Shown here: in pieces, positions 53,854-62,091 of the stretch
Position numbering within the stretch: position 1 is the first letter of the stretch
Layout of the letters: each line of letters starts with the position of its first letter
NCBI GenBank assembly: GCA_903871545.1
Contig: CAIQHG010000049.1
Span: forward strand, 62,001-126,000
Length of the DNA stretch: 64,000 nucleotides
Reading direction: 5' to 3'
Source: an uncultured Burkholderiales bacterium
GTDB lineage: Bacteria > Pseudomonadota > Gammaproteobacteria > Burkholderiales > Burkholderiaceae_C
The notes under the pieces: generated by a model
What the model was told of the DNA's origin: nothing
Database searches by the model: none
The model's input: the letters and a program-made list of their open reading frames with translations, nothing else
Made by a program: the position numbers and the translations under genes

Positions 53854-55032
53854 TTACTTGGGAGTAAGTAATTTTCCTTCCTGATGAACGTCGTGAACGC
53901 TCATACCAAGTTTTTCGTGCGGGAGTTTTAACCACTGCTTATGAGCTAATGTGCGCCGAGTATCCTCCAAGCCTGCTGCCCAGTGCTCTTGCATGGTTAG
54001 TCTAGAGAACTCATAATCTTTGGAATCTCCTTCATACTCTTTTTGATGGTAGATGAGATGAAGAACATTAATTTGGGATTTTTCATCCAGCGTCGCCAGC
54101 AACTCTTTGTCCTCAGCGGTTAGTTGGTTCTTGGGAATTCGTTTGAGCGCGTGCGAGAGCTCAATCTCTAAGTTATGAATTTTCTTAAACCGATCGGTTG
54201 CATTCCTTGTTCGACTCGAATACGTAATGTCTTTTTGACGTGCATTAACTTCAGGCATTGATTGAGGCAGCTTTCCTCTTGCGTTAAATAAGTCGACCTG
54301 AAAGACCAACGTGTTCATGAGTTTTTGATTCTCTAAAAGATACTGCAAGGGTGTATTGGAGACAATACCCCCGTCCCAATAGCTTTGTCCATCAATCTGC
54401 ACTGCAGGAAATGCAGGAGGCAGCGCACCGCTTGCCATCACGTGTTTTGGTCCTAATCTTTCTAATAATGTATCAAAATATCGATAATTTCCAGTTTCCA
54501 CATTAACTGCTCCTACACTCAAACGATGAGCTTGATTGTTGAGGATATCCCAGTCTATGAGCTCCTCAAGCGTATGTTGAAGATTCTTGGTGTCATAAAA
54601 ACTCGATGCACCCTCATGCTTTGGCATTTGCATCCAGGGACTAATCACTCGGGGATTGAAAAAACCTGGTATCCCAAATGACATAGTCATTAAAGAGCTT
54701 GTCATATTATGCAAAGCTCTTGCTGGCTCAAACTTAGCCAAATAATTAGCATATCCGTGGCTTGTAATGGTTTCCCAAAAGTCCTTGAGACGAGTCAATT
54801 GGTTTTCCGGTTTATTCCCAGAAATAATTGCTGCGTTTATTGCGCCGATTGAAACACCCGACACCCAGGTTGGTTGTATTCCAACCTCTACTAAAGCTTC
54901 AAAGACCCCCGCCTGATAGGACCCTAGTGCACCTCCTCCTTGAAGCACAAGTGCCACTGATTCATAGCTTTTTAGGAGGTTTGTAATCTCTCGTTGATTT
55001 GAACCGGTGGTTTTTCTAAGGTCTTGATCCAT
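53854..55032 (-). CDS. Patatin-like phospholipase family protein
   Basis: A 392-residue protein. The oxyanion hole is LVLQGGGALGSYQAGVFEAL, the nucleophile elbow is GVSIGAINAAIISGN, and the catalytic Asp is in YWDGGIVSNTPLQ. The C-terminal third (DITYSSRTRNATDRFKKIHNLEIEL... LIYHQKEYEGDSKDYEFSR) is the extra domain of the DUF3734 group. Together with the next two genes it forms a group I recognise from other Burkholderiales. It may deacylate lipid or poly-hydroxybutyrate-related substrates; this is inference. Confidence 0.88.
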   Translation of the reverse strand: MDQDLRKTTGSNQREITNLLKSYESVALVLQGGGALGSYQAGVFEALVEVGIQPTWVSGVSIGAINAAIISGNKPENQLTRLKDFWETITSHGYANYLAKFEPARALHNMTSSLMTMSFGIPGFFNPRVISPWMQMPKHEGASSFYDTKNLQHTLEELIDWDILNNQAHRLSVGAVNVETGNYRYFDTLLERLGPKHVMASGALPPAFPAVQIDGQSYWDGGIVSNTPLQYLLENQKLMNTLVFQVDLFNARGKLPQSMPEVNARQKDITYSSRTRNATDRFKKIHNLEIELSHALKRIPKNQLTAEDKELLATLDEKSQINVLHLIYHQKEYEGDSKDYEFSRLTMQEHWAAGLEDTRRTLAHKQWLKLPHEKLGMSVHDVHQEGKLLTPK

Positions 55033-55071
55033 AACTTATTCCTAATTGATTGATGTCGTTTTTAAAAAAAG

Positions 55072-55809
55072 TCAATCCATGTAGTCATGCACAACCTCTC
55101 CAAGACCAAGAGTTAAATCAGCAACAAAATGAACCGCAGAAAGTACCTCAAGCACGGGCAACTTGGCAACATCAGCGATTACGTGATTGAATAGTTGCAA
55201 ATCCGCTGGTGAGCTCCAAGCTTCCTTGACTGTGATATCAGTTAAGTGATACTTGACCAGCTCGCAAATCCTTAGAGTACCGTCCACATGGGGGATGATC
55301 TTTATCAAATAGTTGGGGGCTTTTAGGGAGGCTTCTATATCTGAATTTTTCAATGCTTTGTGCTTAAAGCCCATTGTCATGTTAGCGCAAAGAACGCTTC
55401 CGTAGTGCAACTGCCCAACGATCACATCGCCTTCGTGAGTAACTTTAGGGTTGGCAAGTTTCTTTGGAAAACCCCAAATCTCGCGTCCGCCTGCGATCGG
55501 GGATTCATCGTCCAAATACATTGAATGGACAAATACGCCTTTTTCGCCCTCAAATTCAACAGGAATAACCTGCCCAGACTCGGTGTAGTCACCAAATCCT
55601 GTGGAATTAGGCATTTTTATAAACTCGTACTTTACGATTGGGTCAATGACCTTGAGTGGCTCAGGCACTAAACGTTGCAAAACCTCGGGATCAGTTCGGT
55701 AAGTAACTATCATGTACTCTCGGTCCATAAACTTATAAGGCCCCCTTGGATAAGCAGGGTTGTTCAGGGGCATAGCAAAAGCGTTTTTCTTAATAGATGA
55801 GATATCCAT
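55072..55809 (-). CDS. adc: Acetoacetate decarboxylase
   Basis: A 245-residue enzyme of normal length: [43 protein letters not shown] and [15 protein letters not shown], which contains the Schiff-base Lys next to the pKa-lowering Lys. It decarboxylates acetoacetate to acetone and CO2. It sits between 3-hydroxybutyrate dehydrogenase (upstream) and the patatin gene, so acetoacetate from HMG-CoA lyase or hydroxybutyrate could be directed here. Confidence 0.92.
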   Translation of the reverse strand: MDISSIKKNAFAMPLNNPAYPRGPYKFMDREYMIVTYRTDPEVLQRLVPEPLKVIDPIVKYEFIKMPNSTGFGDYTESGQVIPVEFEGEKGVFVHSMYLDDESPIAGGREIWGFPKKLANPKVTHEGDVIVGQLHYGSVLCANMTMGFKHKALKNSDIEASLKAPNYLIKIIPHVDGTLRICELVKYHLTDITVKEAWSSPADLQLFNHVIADVAKLPVLEVLSAVHFVADLTLGLGEVVHDYMD

Positions 55810-55846
55810 AAAAATCCGTTAAGTAAAAAAAGGGGGGAATGGTAAA

Positions 55847-56632
55847 TTAGTGCGCCGTCCATCCACCGTCTATTGGAGTAACTGTGCCAGTGACGCTGGC
55901 TGCAGACTCGGACGCAAAGTAAGCCACCATTGCGGCGACTTGCTCCATAGTGACAAATTTCTTTGTGGGCTGGGCGGAGAGCATGACATCATTGATGACT
56001 TGTTGCTCGGTCATATTGCGCGCTTTCATGGTGTCGGGTATTTGTTTTTGAACCAGTGGGGTCCATACATAACCGGGGCAAATTGCGTTTGCTGTAATTC
56101 CTAACTCAGCAACCTCAAGCGCTACGGTTTTAATCAAACCTGCGATGCCGTGTTTGGCTGCAACGTAGGCAGACTTGTAGGGAGAGGCAACTAATGCGTG
56201 AGCTGAGGCGATATTAATGATCCGCCCCCATTTCTTTTCTTTCATTTTTGGTAAAGCAGCTTTTATTGCATGAAATGAAGCAACAAGGTTAATCGCAATG
56301 ATTGCATTGAATTTATCCTCTGGAAATTCATCAATGGGGCACACGTGCTGAATTCCAGCGTTGTTGACTAAGATATCAACGGAGCCAAACTGCTCTTGAG
56401 AGCTGATAATCATTTTGCGAATTTCTTCTGGCGCCATCATGTTGGCATTTGAATAAACGCACTGGACACCAAAGTCTTTTGCAATGGTTGCACGAATTTC
56501 TTCAATTTCTTGTGCGTCGCCTAAACCGTTGATGATGATGTTAGCTCCCTTGGAGGCGAAATTCTTAGCTATCGCCAGGCCAATTCCGCTCGTAGATCCA
56601 GTGATGAGCGCCGTTTTTTTGTCGAATTCCAT
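55847..56632 (-). CDS. bdhA: D-3-hydroxybutyrate dehydrogenase
   Basis: A 261-residue SDR: ITGSTSGIGLAIAKNFASKGANIIINGLGD, NNAGIQHVCPIDEFP, RIINIASAHALVASPYKSAYVAAKHGIAGL (catalytic Tyr-x3-Lys) and NAICPGYVWTPLVQKQIPD, which together are diagnostic for BdhA. It interconverts 3-hydroxybutyrate and acetoacetate with NAD. It is the first gene of the bdhA-adc-patatin operon. Confidence 0.94.
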   Translation of the reverse strand: MEFDKKTALITGSTSGIGLAIAKNFASKGANIIINGLGDAQEIEEIRATIAKDFGVQCVYSNANMMAPEEIRKMIISSQEQFGSVDILVNNAGIQHVCPIDEFPEDKFNAIIAINLVASFHAIKAALPKMKEKKWGRIINIASAHALVASPYKSAYVAAKHGIAGLIKTVALEVAELGITANAICPGYVWTPLVQKQIPDTMKARNMTEQQVINDVMLSAQPTKKFVTMEQVAAMVAYFASESAASVTGTVTPIDGGWTAH

Positions 56633-57393
56633 TTGAAGTTCCTAAAATTGTTTGGGGGATAATTTAAACTGGCTAACTTAACTCGGGGTTAGTATAAATT
56701 TCTGAAAATCATTCATACAAGGTAATCTGTAAAATAAAAAGGCAAATTTCAAAATTCAATCATTTAACAGTTTATTTTGAGACTTTAATACGCTGCTCAT
56801 TTTAATTGTTTTTTACTCGGCCAATGTGACAGTTTTGATAGTTTTGACAGCCTGGGAGTATTTAGCACTCTGTGGCAATTTTATTTATATCAATCATCCC
56901 AACGCTCAGCGCTCAGCGCTCAGCACTCACCCCCGTCACACTAGATTATCTTAAAGTAGCTTTTTCTAATTGCCTCAGCCCCTGGAATTGCTCTATCACT
57001 TGATTCGCCGGCGTAACAGAATACGTCCACTTCATTATTGACGTTCACCCTGCGCTTGATATTTTGGTAATAATTGATAATCTTAAAACAATAATTGCCA
57101 ATCGAACACGTAGACACTTTATGAAACGAGTCACTACTTTTTTATAGCAAATCGTTGTTTTAGCATTGCCTCTATTATGTGAAAGTTCAAGAACCCCAAG
57201 ATCAAATTCGCAAGTAATAAATAACTAATTACGAAATCATTCGCCAGACCCCACCTTACGATTGGGCTTTACCTTGGTAGCGATTTACGGTCAACTCGCG
57301 TAGCATGGGAAATGCGTTGATTAAATGTTCAATTAGGTCAAAGAAGCGACTTCAAGCGCTAAAATATGCCAACTTTGAAAGGATCAGCTCTAA
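56633..57393. other. 761-bp intergenic region between divergent bdhA and tktA
   Basis: I found no gene here on either strand. It contains a 7-bp tandem repeat (56903-56930) and a near-repeat TTTTGATAGTTTTGACAG at 56833-56850. Both divergent promoters must lie here; I cannot place them reliably. No tRNA-like cloverleaf was seen. Confidence 0.6.
56903..56930 (+). repeat. 7-bp tandem repeat CGCTCAG
   Basis: Three perfect copies of CGCTCAG followed by a degenerate CACTCAC, total 28 bp. Confidence 0.85.
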
Positions 57394-59427
57394 ATGACCC
57401 AGCCCCAAGCTCACTCTACCCAATTAAGCCACGAAATGGCAAACGCGATACGCATGTTAGCTGTAGATGCGGTTGAAAAAGCTAAATCGGGTCACCCCGG
57501 TGCGCCCATGGGCATGGCAGAGATTGCTCAAGTGCTTTGGAGCCAACACCTGCGACACAACCCAAAGAATCCTCAATGGGCTAATCGTGATCGTTTTGTG
57601 CTTTCAAACGGCCATGGCTCAATGCTCATTTACGCTCTTTTATACCTCACGGGCTACGATCTTCCTATAACTGAACTACAAAACTTTCGCCAACTCCATA
57701 GCAAAACGCCAGGTCACCCCGAAGTAGGAATTACCCCTGGAGTAGAGACCACAACAGGTCCACTGGGACAAGGTATTGCAAATGCAGTTGGTATGGCGCT
57801 TGCTGAGAAGCTTCTTGCCAGCGAATTCAACGAAGTGATCAACAATAAGGCATTAAATATTGTTGATCATTTCACTTACGCATTTTTAGGCGATGGTTGT
57901 TTAATGGAAGGCATAAGCCATGAGGTGTGCTCTCTTGCGGGAACCCTCAGGCTGTCAAAACTCATTTTTTTATACGACGATAACGGCATCTCAATTGACG
58001 GCAATGTTAAGGGATGGTTCACGGATGACACCCCTAAACGGTTTGAGTCCTACGGTTGGAATGTTATTTCCGCTGTAGACGGACATAACTGTCAAGAAAT
58101 TAATCACGCCATCACCAAAGCAAAAGCACAAGCCCTGCATGCGGATGGACGACCCACTCTTATATGTTGCAAGACCATTATCGGTAAAGGGGCCCCCAAC
58201 AAAGGCGGCTCTCATGATGTGCATGGGTCAGCTTTAGGTGCCTCAGAGGTTGAGGCTACTCGGGCTGCGCTGGGTTGGAACTATGAACCCTTTGTCATAC
58301 CTGAAGCTATCAAAGAGGCCTGGGACAGCTCAAAGCGGGGAGCAGAATTTGAGGCAACTTGGAATGAGGTGATGCAGGATTACCGTGTCCATTTCCCAGC
58401 CAAAGCGCTAGAGTTTGACAGACGTATGAAGGGCTCTTTATCTAAAAGTTTTGAAGAGGGTTTATCCTCTGTATTTGCAAGCTTGGCAGCTAAACCCGAG
58501 CCAGTTGCAACTCGCAAAGCCAGCCAAAACGCCCTAGACCTCATAGCCCCTTTAATGCCTGAGTTTTTCGGGGGAAGTGCGGACCTGACTGGCTCAAACC
58601 TCACCAACTTCAAAGGATGCAAGCCCGCAACCCGCGACCACTGGGGCAATCATCTGTCCTACGGTGTTAGAGAGTTTGGGATGGCCGCAATGATGAACGG
58701 AATTGCGCTTCACGGGGGTTACATACCTTACGCAGGGACATTTCTAACCTTTAGTGATTACAGTCGCAATGCCATTCGAATGGCTGCACTCATGAAACTT
58801 CGTGTCATTCACGTCATGACCCACGACTCGATTGGGCTCGGGGAGGATGGTCCCACCCACCAAAGTGTGGAGCATATTCCCTCTTTACGCTTAATACCTG
58901 GACTTGATGTGTGGAGACCAGCCGACGCACTTGAGACAGCAGTGGCTTGGGCAAGTTCTGTGCAAAGAAACGACGGCCCCTGTCTTTTGGCACTCTCAAG
59001 GCAAAACCTTCCCAGGCTTTTGGACAATGCAAATTCAGAAATGGATGTAAGAAAGGGCGGCTATATTTTAAAAGATATGGACAAGGCCCTTACGGTTATT
59101 ATTGCAACTGGGTCAGAGACACATCTGGCGCTTCTTGCGCAAAAGACACTTGCCGATCAAGGAATACCAACTCGGGTCGTCTCGATGCCTTGCACCAACG
59201 TTTTTGACCGTCAAAGCACTGCGTACAAAAGCATGGTGATACCCCTAGATTTGCCTGCGGTAGCCGTTGAGGCTGCGCAGCCAGATTTTTGGCACAAATA
59301 TGTGGGACGAGCAGGTAAAGTAATTGGTATATCGACTTTTGGAGAATCTGCACCAGCCTCTCAGTTGTACAAATATTTTGGAATCACCACTGAGGCAATC
59401 GAGGCTGCAGTTAAAGAATTAATTTAA
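57394..59427 (+). CDS. tktA: Transketolase
   Basis: A 677-residue thiamine-diphosphate enzyme of full length: [34 protein letters not shown], the ThDP motif [15 protein letters not shown]...[43 protein letters not shown] and [20 protein letters not shown] near the end. It transfers two-carbon units in the pentose phosphate pathway. The expected gapA gene is not next to it; the convergent FKBP gene follows. An AAAGGA site lies about ten bases before the ATG. Confidence 0.96.
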   Translation: MTQPQAHSTQLSHEMANAIRMLAVDAVEKAKSGHPGAPMGMAEIAQVLWSQHLRHNPKNPQWANRDRFVLSNGHGSMLIYALLYLTGYDLPITELQNFRQLHSKTPGHPEVGITPGVETTTGPLGQGIANAVGMALAEKLLASEFNEVINNKALNIVDHFTYAFLGDGCLMEGISHEVCSLAGTLRLSKLIFLYDDNGISIDGNVKGWFTDDTPKRFESYGWNVISAVDGHNCQEINHAITKAKAQALHADGRPTLICCKTIIGKGAPNKGGSHDVHGSALGASEVEATRAALGWNYEPFVIPEAIKEAWDSSKRGAEFEATWNEVMQDYRVHFPAKALEFDRRMKGSLSKSFEEGLSSVFASLAAKPEPVATRKASQNALDLIAPLMPEFFGGSADLTGSNLTNFKGCKPATRDHWGNHLSYGVREFGMAAMMNGIALHGGYIPYAGTFLTFSDYSRNAIRMAALMKLRVIHVMTHDSIGLGEDGPTHQSVEHIPSLRLIPGLDVWRPADALETAVAWASSVQRNDGPCLLALSRQNLPRLLDNANSEMDVRKGGYILKDMDKALTVIIATGSETHLALLAQKTLADQGIPTRVVSMPCTNVFDRQSTAYKSMVIPLDLPAVAVEAAQPDFWHKYVGRAGKVIGISTFGESAPASQLYKYFGITTEAIEAAVKELI

Positions 59428-59464
59428 CCAAGGGCTCCTCAAAGAAGCCCGATAGGGGCGCTAA

Positions 59465-60055
59465 TTATTCGACCCCAAGCAGCTCGACTTCAAAAATCAA
59501 CGTTGCATTGGGAGGAATAACACCACCTGCTCCCCTAGCGCCGTATCCCATTTCAGATGGAATGAGGAGAGTTCGCTTGCCACCTATTCTCATACCAGCA
59601 AATCCTTCATCCCACCCCTTAATCACGTGACCTGCACCAAGGGGAAAGTTAAAGGTTTGACCTCGGTCAACTGAGCTGTCAAATTTTTGTCCCTTTAGGT
59701 CAAGTGCATTTGTGTCAATTAACCATCCTGTGTAATGAACACTTACCTGTGCGCCTTCAAACGCCTGTGCTCCGTTGCCCAATAATGTATCTATTTTGTG
59801 GAACAAACTTAAATCAAGAGTAGTTAAAGCAGCATGCGCTGGCTCCGCGCTAGGCTTAGGTGCCTGGGCATGCGAATGTTCAGTGTGAGTGTGCTCATGA
59901 GTTTGGTCTTTTTCGAGTGAGTGCTCGTGACTGTGATTTGCTAATGAATCTATCTGATCTACAGACTCTGATTTATCAGAGACTTTTGATCCAAATAAAT
60001 TTCGGAAAAACTGAGTAAATTGATCGTAAAAGCTTTTAGAAGAGTTGTTTTCCAC
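59465..60055 (-). CDS. FKBP-type peptidyl-prolyl isomerase with His-rich N-terminal region
   Basis: A 196-residue protein. The C-terminal FKBP domain is about 90-196: [90 protein letters not shown], with the catalytic aromatic residues intact. Residues 41-62 hold eight His (HSHEHS...[11 protein letters not shown]), a probable metal-binding stretch. There is no signal peptide, but residues 9-22 form an amphipathic aromatic helix ([14 protein letters not shown]). It should be a cytoplasmic folding catalyst, possibly metal-responsive as in SlyD, whose His-rich part is C-terminal instead. Confidence 0.9.
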   Translation of the reverse strand: MENNSSKSFYDQFTQFFRNLFGSKVSDKSESVDQIDSLANHSHEHSLEKDQTHEHTHTEHSHAQAPKPSAEPAHAALTTLDLSLFHKIDTLLGNGAQAFEGAQVSVHYTGWLIDTNALDLKGQKFDSSVDRGQTFNFPLGAGHVIKGWDEGFAGMRIGGKRTLLIPSEMGYGARGAGGVIPPNATLIFEVELLGVE

Positions 60056-60209
60056 AGTTGTAGTCTCGATTAATTGAAACCCAGATTATAGATATACTAA
60101 AAATACAAAAGGGCTGATGCAAAGCGATTTAAAAAAAGACCAACGAAATAAACCGTTGAATGTCAACTAAAATAGGGTCTGAATTGTTAATGCTGTAATA
60201 TAAATACCC

Positions 60210-60449
60210 ATGTCAAACCACAGCCCGGCCCTGCCAAAAGCCTGTACAAACTGCGCTTTTGTTCTGCATTCAGACTCATCTTCCACGAGCCTGAGATGTG
60301 GATTTACTTATTTTCAGCAACCACCGGCCACGCGAGTGCAAGAACGAATGGATCATTACGACGAGGTCAAATCCGCAAATTGGTGTTCACATTGGAGTAT
60401 GAAAGTGGAGGGAATATTGAGTAAAAAAACAAATAACTTAAGTGAATAA
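60210..60449 (+). CDS. Small Cys-rich protein, possible zinc binder
   Basis: A 79-residue protein with the pattern C-x2-C (CTNC, residues 12-15), then one Cys in LRCGFTYFQ and one in NWCSHW, which could bind one zinc. The middle contains RMDHYDEVKSANWC. No ribosome site of normal strength precedes the ATG, but the Cys spacing and clean amino acid composition argue for a real gene. I cannot name the family. It is divergent from the FKBP gene. Confidence 0.6.
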   Translation: MSNHSPALPKACTNCAFVLHSDSSSTSLRCGFTYFQQPPATRVQERMDHYDEVKSANWCSHWSMKVEGILSKKTNNLSE

Positions 60450-60474
60450 AATTTTCTGTTTTTTGTCCGATCTT

Positions 60475-61332
60475 TTATTCGTATTTTTTACCTAATTCCA
60501 TCAACTCATCGGTGCCGATCGTTGCATTGAGCTGATCAAAATCAAGCATTTGCTCGCGCCTCATTTGGGTACTTTGATGCTGATTTAAACTTGCATAGTA
60601 GCTTTTGAGATTATAAGCAACTGACCTTACCGTGCCACCTGGAAATATAACGATCCTAAACCCCATCTCACCCAATTCTTTTGCGTTGTGAATAGGAGTT
60701 TGTCCACCCTCAACCATATTGGCTAGCATTGGAATCGATTTACTGAAAATCGAACAGGCCTTGCGCATTTGCTCTGGCGTCTTCAAAGCCTCAATAAAAA
60801 GGGCATCGACTCCGCACTCACGGTAAGCATGCGCACGATCTATCGCAGCTTCAAAACCTTCCACAGCAACTGAATCAGTTCTAGCCAAAATTAGCGTATC
60901 AGCAGAGCGTCTAGCGTCCAAAGCGGCCTTTAACTTTCCAACCATCTCTTTAACGGGAATGACTCGCTTTCCACTTAAATGGCCACACCGCTTGGGGAAA
61001 TCTTGGTCCTCTAGCTGAATCATATTTGCGCCTAAGCGCTCAAAATCTTTAACCGTTCTTTGGGTATTAAGTGCATTTCCAAACCCGGTATCTGCATCAA
61101 CGATGATAGGAAGTGAAATTCTTTGCCGAATATTGCCTAAGACTTGAGAGACTTCAGTTGATGTGGTGAGCCCCACGTCGGATCGACCCAGGGCTGTATA
61201 CGCAATGGAGGCCCCAGATAGATAGACAGCTTTGAATCCTGTTTGCTCAGCAATCAAAGCACTTAGTGCGTCGTAGACGCCGGGCGCTAACAAGGCAGTT
61301 TCTTGGTGTATTAGTTTTTTTATTTGACTCAT
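60475..61332 (-). CDS. Isocitrate lyase/PEP mutase family enzyme
   Basis: A 285-residue TIM-barrel lyase: PGVYDALSALIAEQTGFKAVYLSGASIAYTALGRSDVGLTT, DADTGFGNALNTQRTVKDFERLGANMIQLEDQDFPKRCGHLSGK and TDSVAVEGFEAAIDRAHAYRECGVDALFIEAL. The KRCGH loop, whose Cys is the catalytic acid in isocitrate and methylisocitrate lyases, is intact, so a C-C lyase (2-methylisocitrate lyase or a 2,3-dimethylmalate-lyase-like enzyme) is likelier than an oxaloacetate decarboxylase. It is on the same strand as the hydantoinase genes, 110 bp after them. Confidence 0.85.
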   Translation of the reverse strand: MSQIKKLIHQETALLAPGVYDALSALIAEQTGFKAVYLSGASIAYTALGRSDVGLTTSTEVSQVLGNIRQRISLPIIVDADTGFGNALNTQRTVKDFERLGANMIQLEDQDFPKRCGHLSGKRVIPVKEMVGKLKAALDARRSADTLILARTDSVAVEGFEAAIDRAHAYRECGVDALFIEALKTPEQMRKACSIFSKSIPMLANMVEGGQTPIHNAKELGEMGFRIVIFPGGTVRSVAYNLKSYYASLNQHQSTQMRREQMLDFDQLNATIGTDELMELGKKYE

Positions 61333-61442
61333 ATTATTTACCAGATTTAATGCTAATGGATTTATTAAAGAAATTAAAAACTCTTCCTGATAAAGATCGG
61401 GGCTACTTCGTATTAAGTTAAAAATAGAGTTATCAATAAAGA

Positions 61443-62081
61443 CTACACGTGTGATGAGCTTAGGTACGCATCACACGTCATCACACTGGCTACAGTTTTA
61501 AGGTCGGCGAGAGAGGTCTCATGCACTTGATCACTAAATGCCGCGCAGGCATCGCTCAGCACGGTGCACCTAAAATCTCTTACGTGCGCGTCTCTAACAG
61601 AACTTGCAACTCCCCCATTTGTAACAATACCGCAAACCACCAATTCTTTAATGCCAGCACGTGTTAACACCCAATCAAGTTGCGTATTAAAGAATGCCGA
61701 GTAAGCAACTTTACAAACTGAAAAATCAATCAAATCTTTCAATTCATCCACGTTTTGCTGCCCCCAGCCCAAAGGCTTGAAGTCCCCTTTTCTTAAAAAA
61801 GGTCTTAGTTTACTTAGGTGCTCAGAGATCAGTGGTTCGCCTCCAATGCCAGGCCATAAAGTGAATTGACTTGATACGACCATTCCGCCCCGCTCTTTTA
61901 TATGCCGGGCCACAGTCTGAACTTTAAGGGGAAGTGATAACGCTTTATCGTTTGTTGCACCACCCCTTGCATAGGCTCCCTCAGGGTGAAGAAAATCGTT
62001 TTGAAGATCAACGATCAAGAGCGCAACTTTGGAGAAGTTTGACTCTAAACTGGCAGATAATCTATTTGAATCAAGCTTCAA
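61443..62081 (-). CDS. Isochorismatase-fold cysteine hydrolase
   Basis: A 212-residue hydrolase: the catalytic Asp in ALLIVDLQNDFLHPEGAYA, a Lys in the VCKVAYSAFFNTQLDWVL region and the nucleophile Cys in ELVVCGIVTNGGVASSVRDAHVRDFRCTVLSDACAAF. That makes it an amidase of the N-carbamoylsarcosine/nicotinamidase/ureidoacrylate type rather than an isochorismatase. It starts 10 bp downstream of the hydantoinase A gene, so it probably acts on the ring-opened product of that enzyme; the substrate is inference. Confidence 0.87.
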   Translation of the reverse strand: MKLDSNRLSASLESNFSKVALLIVDLQNDFLHPEGAYARGGATNDKALSLPLKVQTVARHIKERGGMVVSSQFTLWPGIGGEPLISEHLSKLRPFLRKGDFKPLGWGQQNVDELKDLIDFSVCKVAYSAFFNTQLDWVLTRAGIKELVVCGIVTNGGVASSVRDAHVRDFRCTVLSDACAAFSDQVHETSLADLKTVASVMTCDAYLSSSHV

Positions 62082-62091
62082 GTGTTTCCCC

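Noticed and set aside
59432-59450. GGGCT...AGCCC hairpin after tktA as a terminator
   Set aside because: The stem is only 5 bp and there is no T-tract on either strand.
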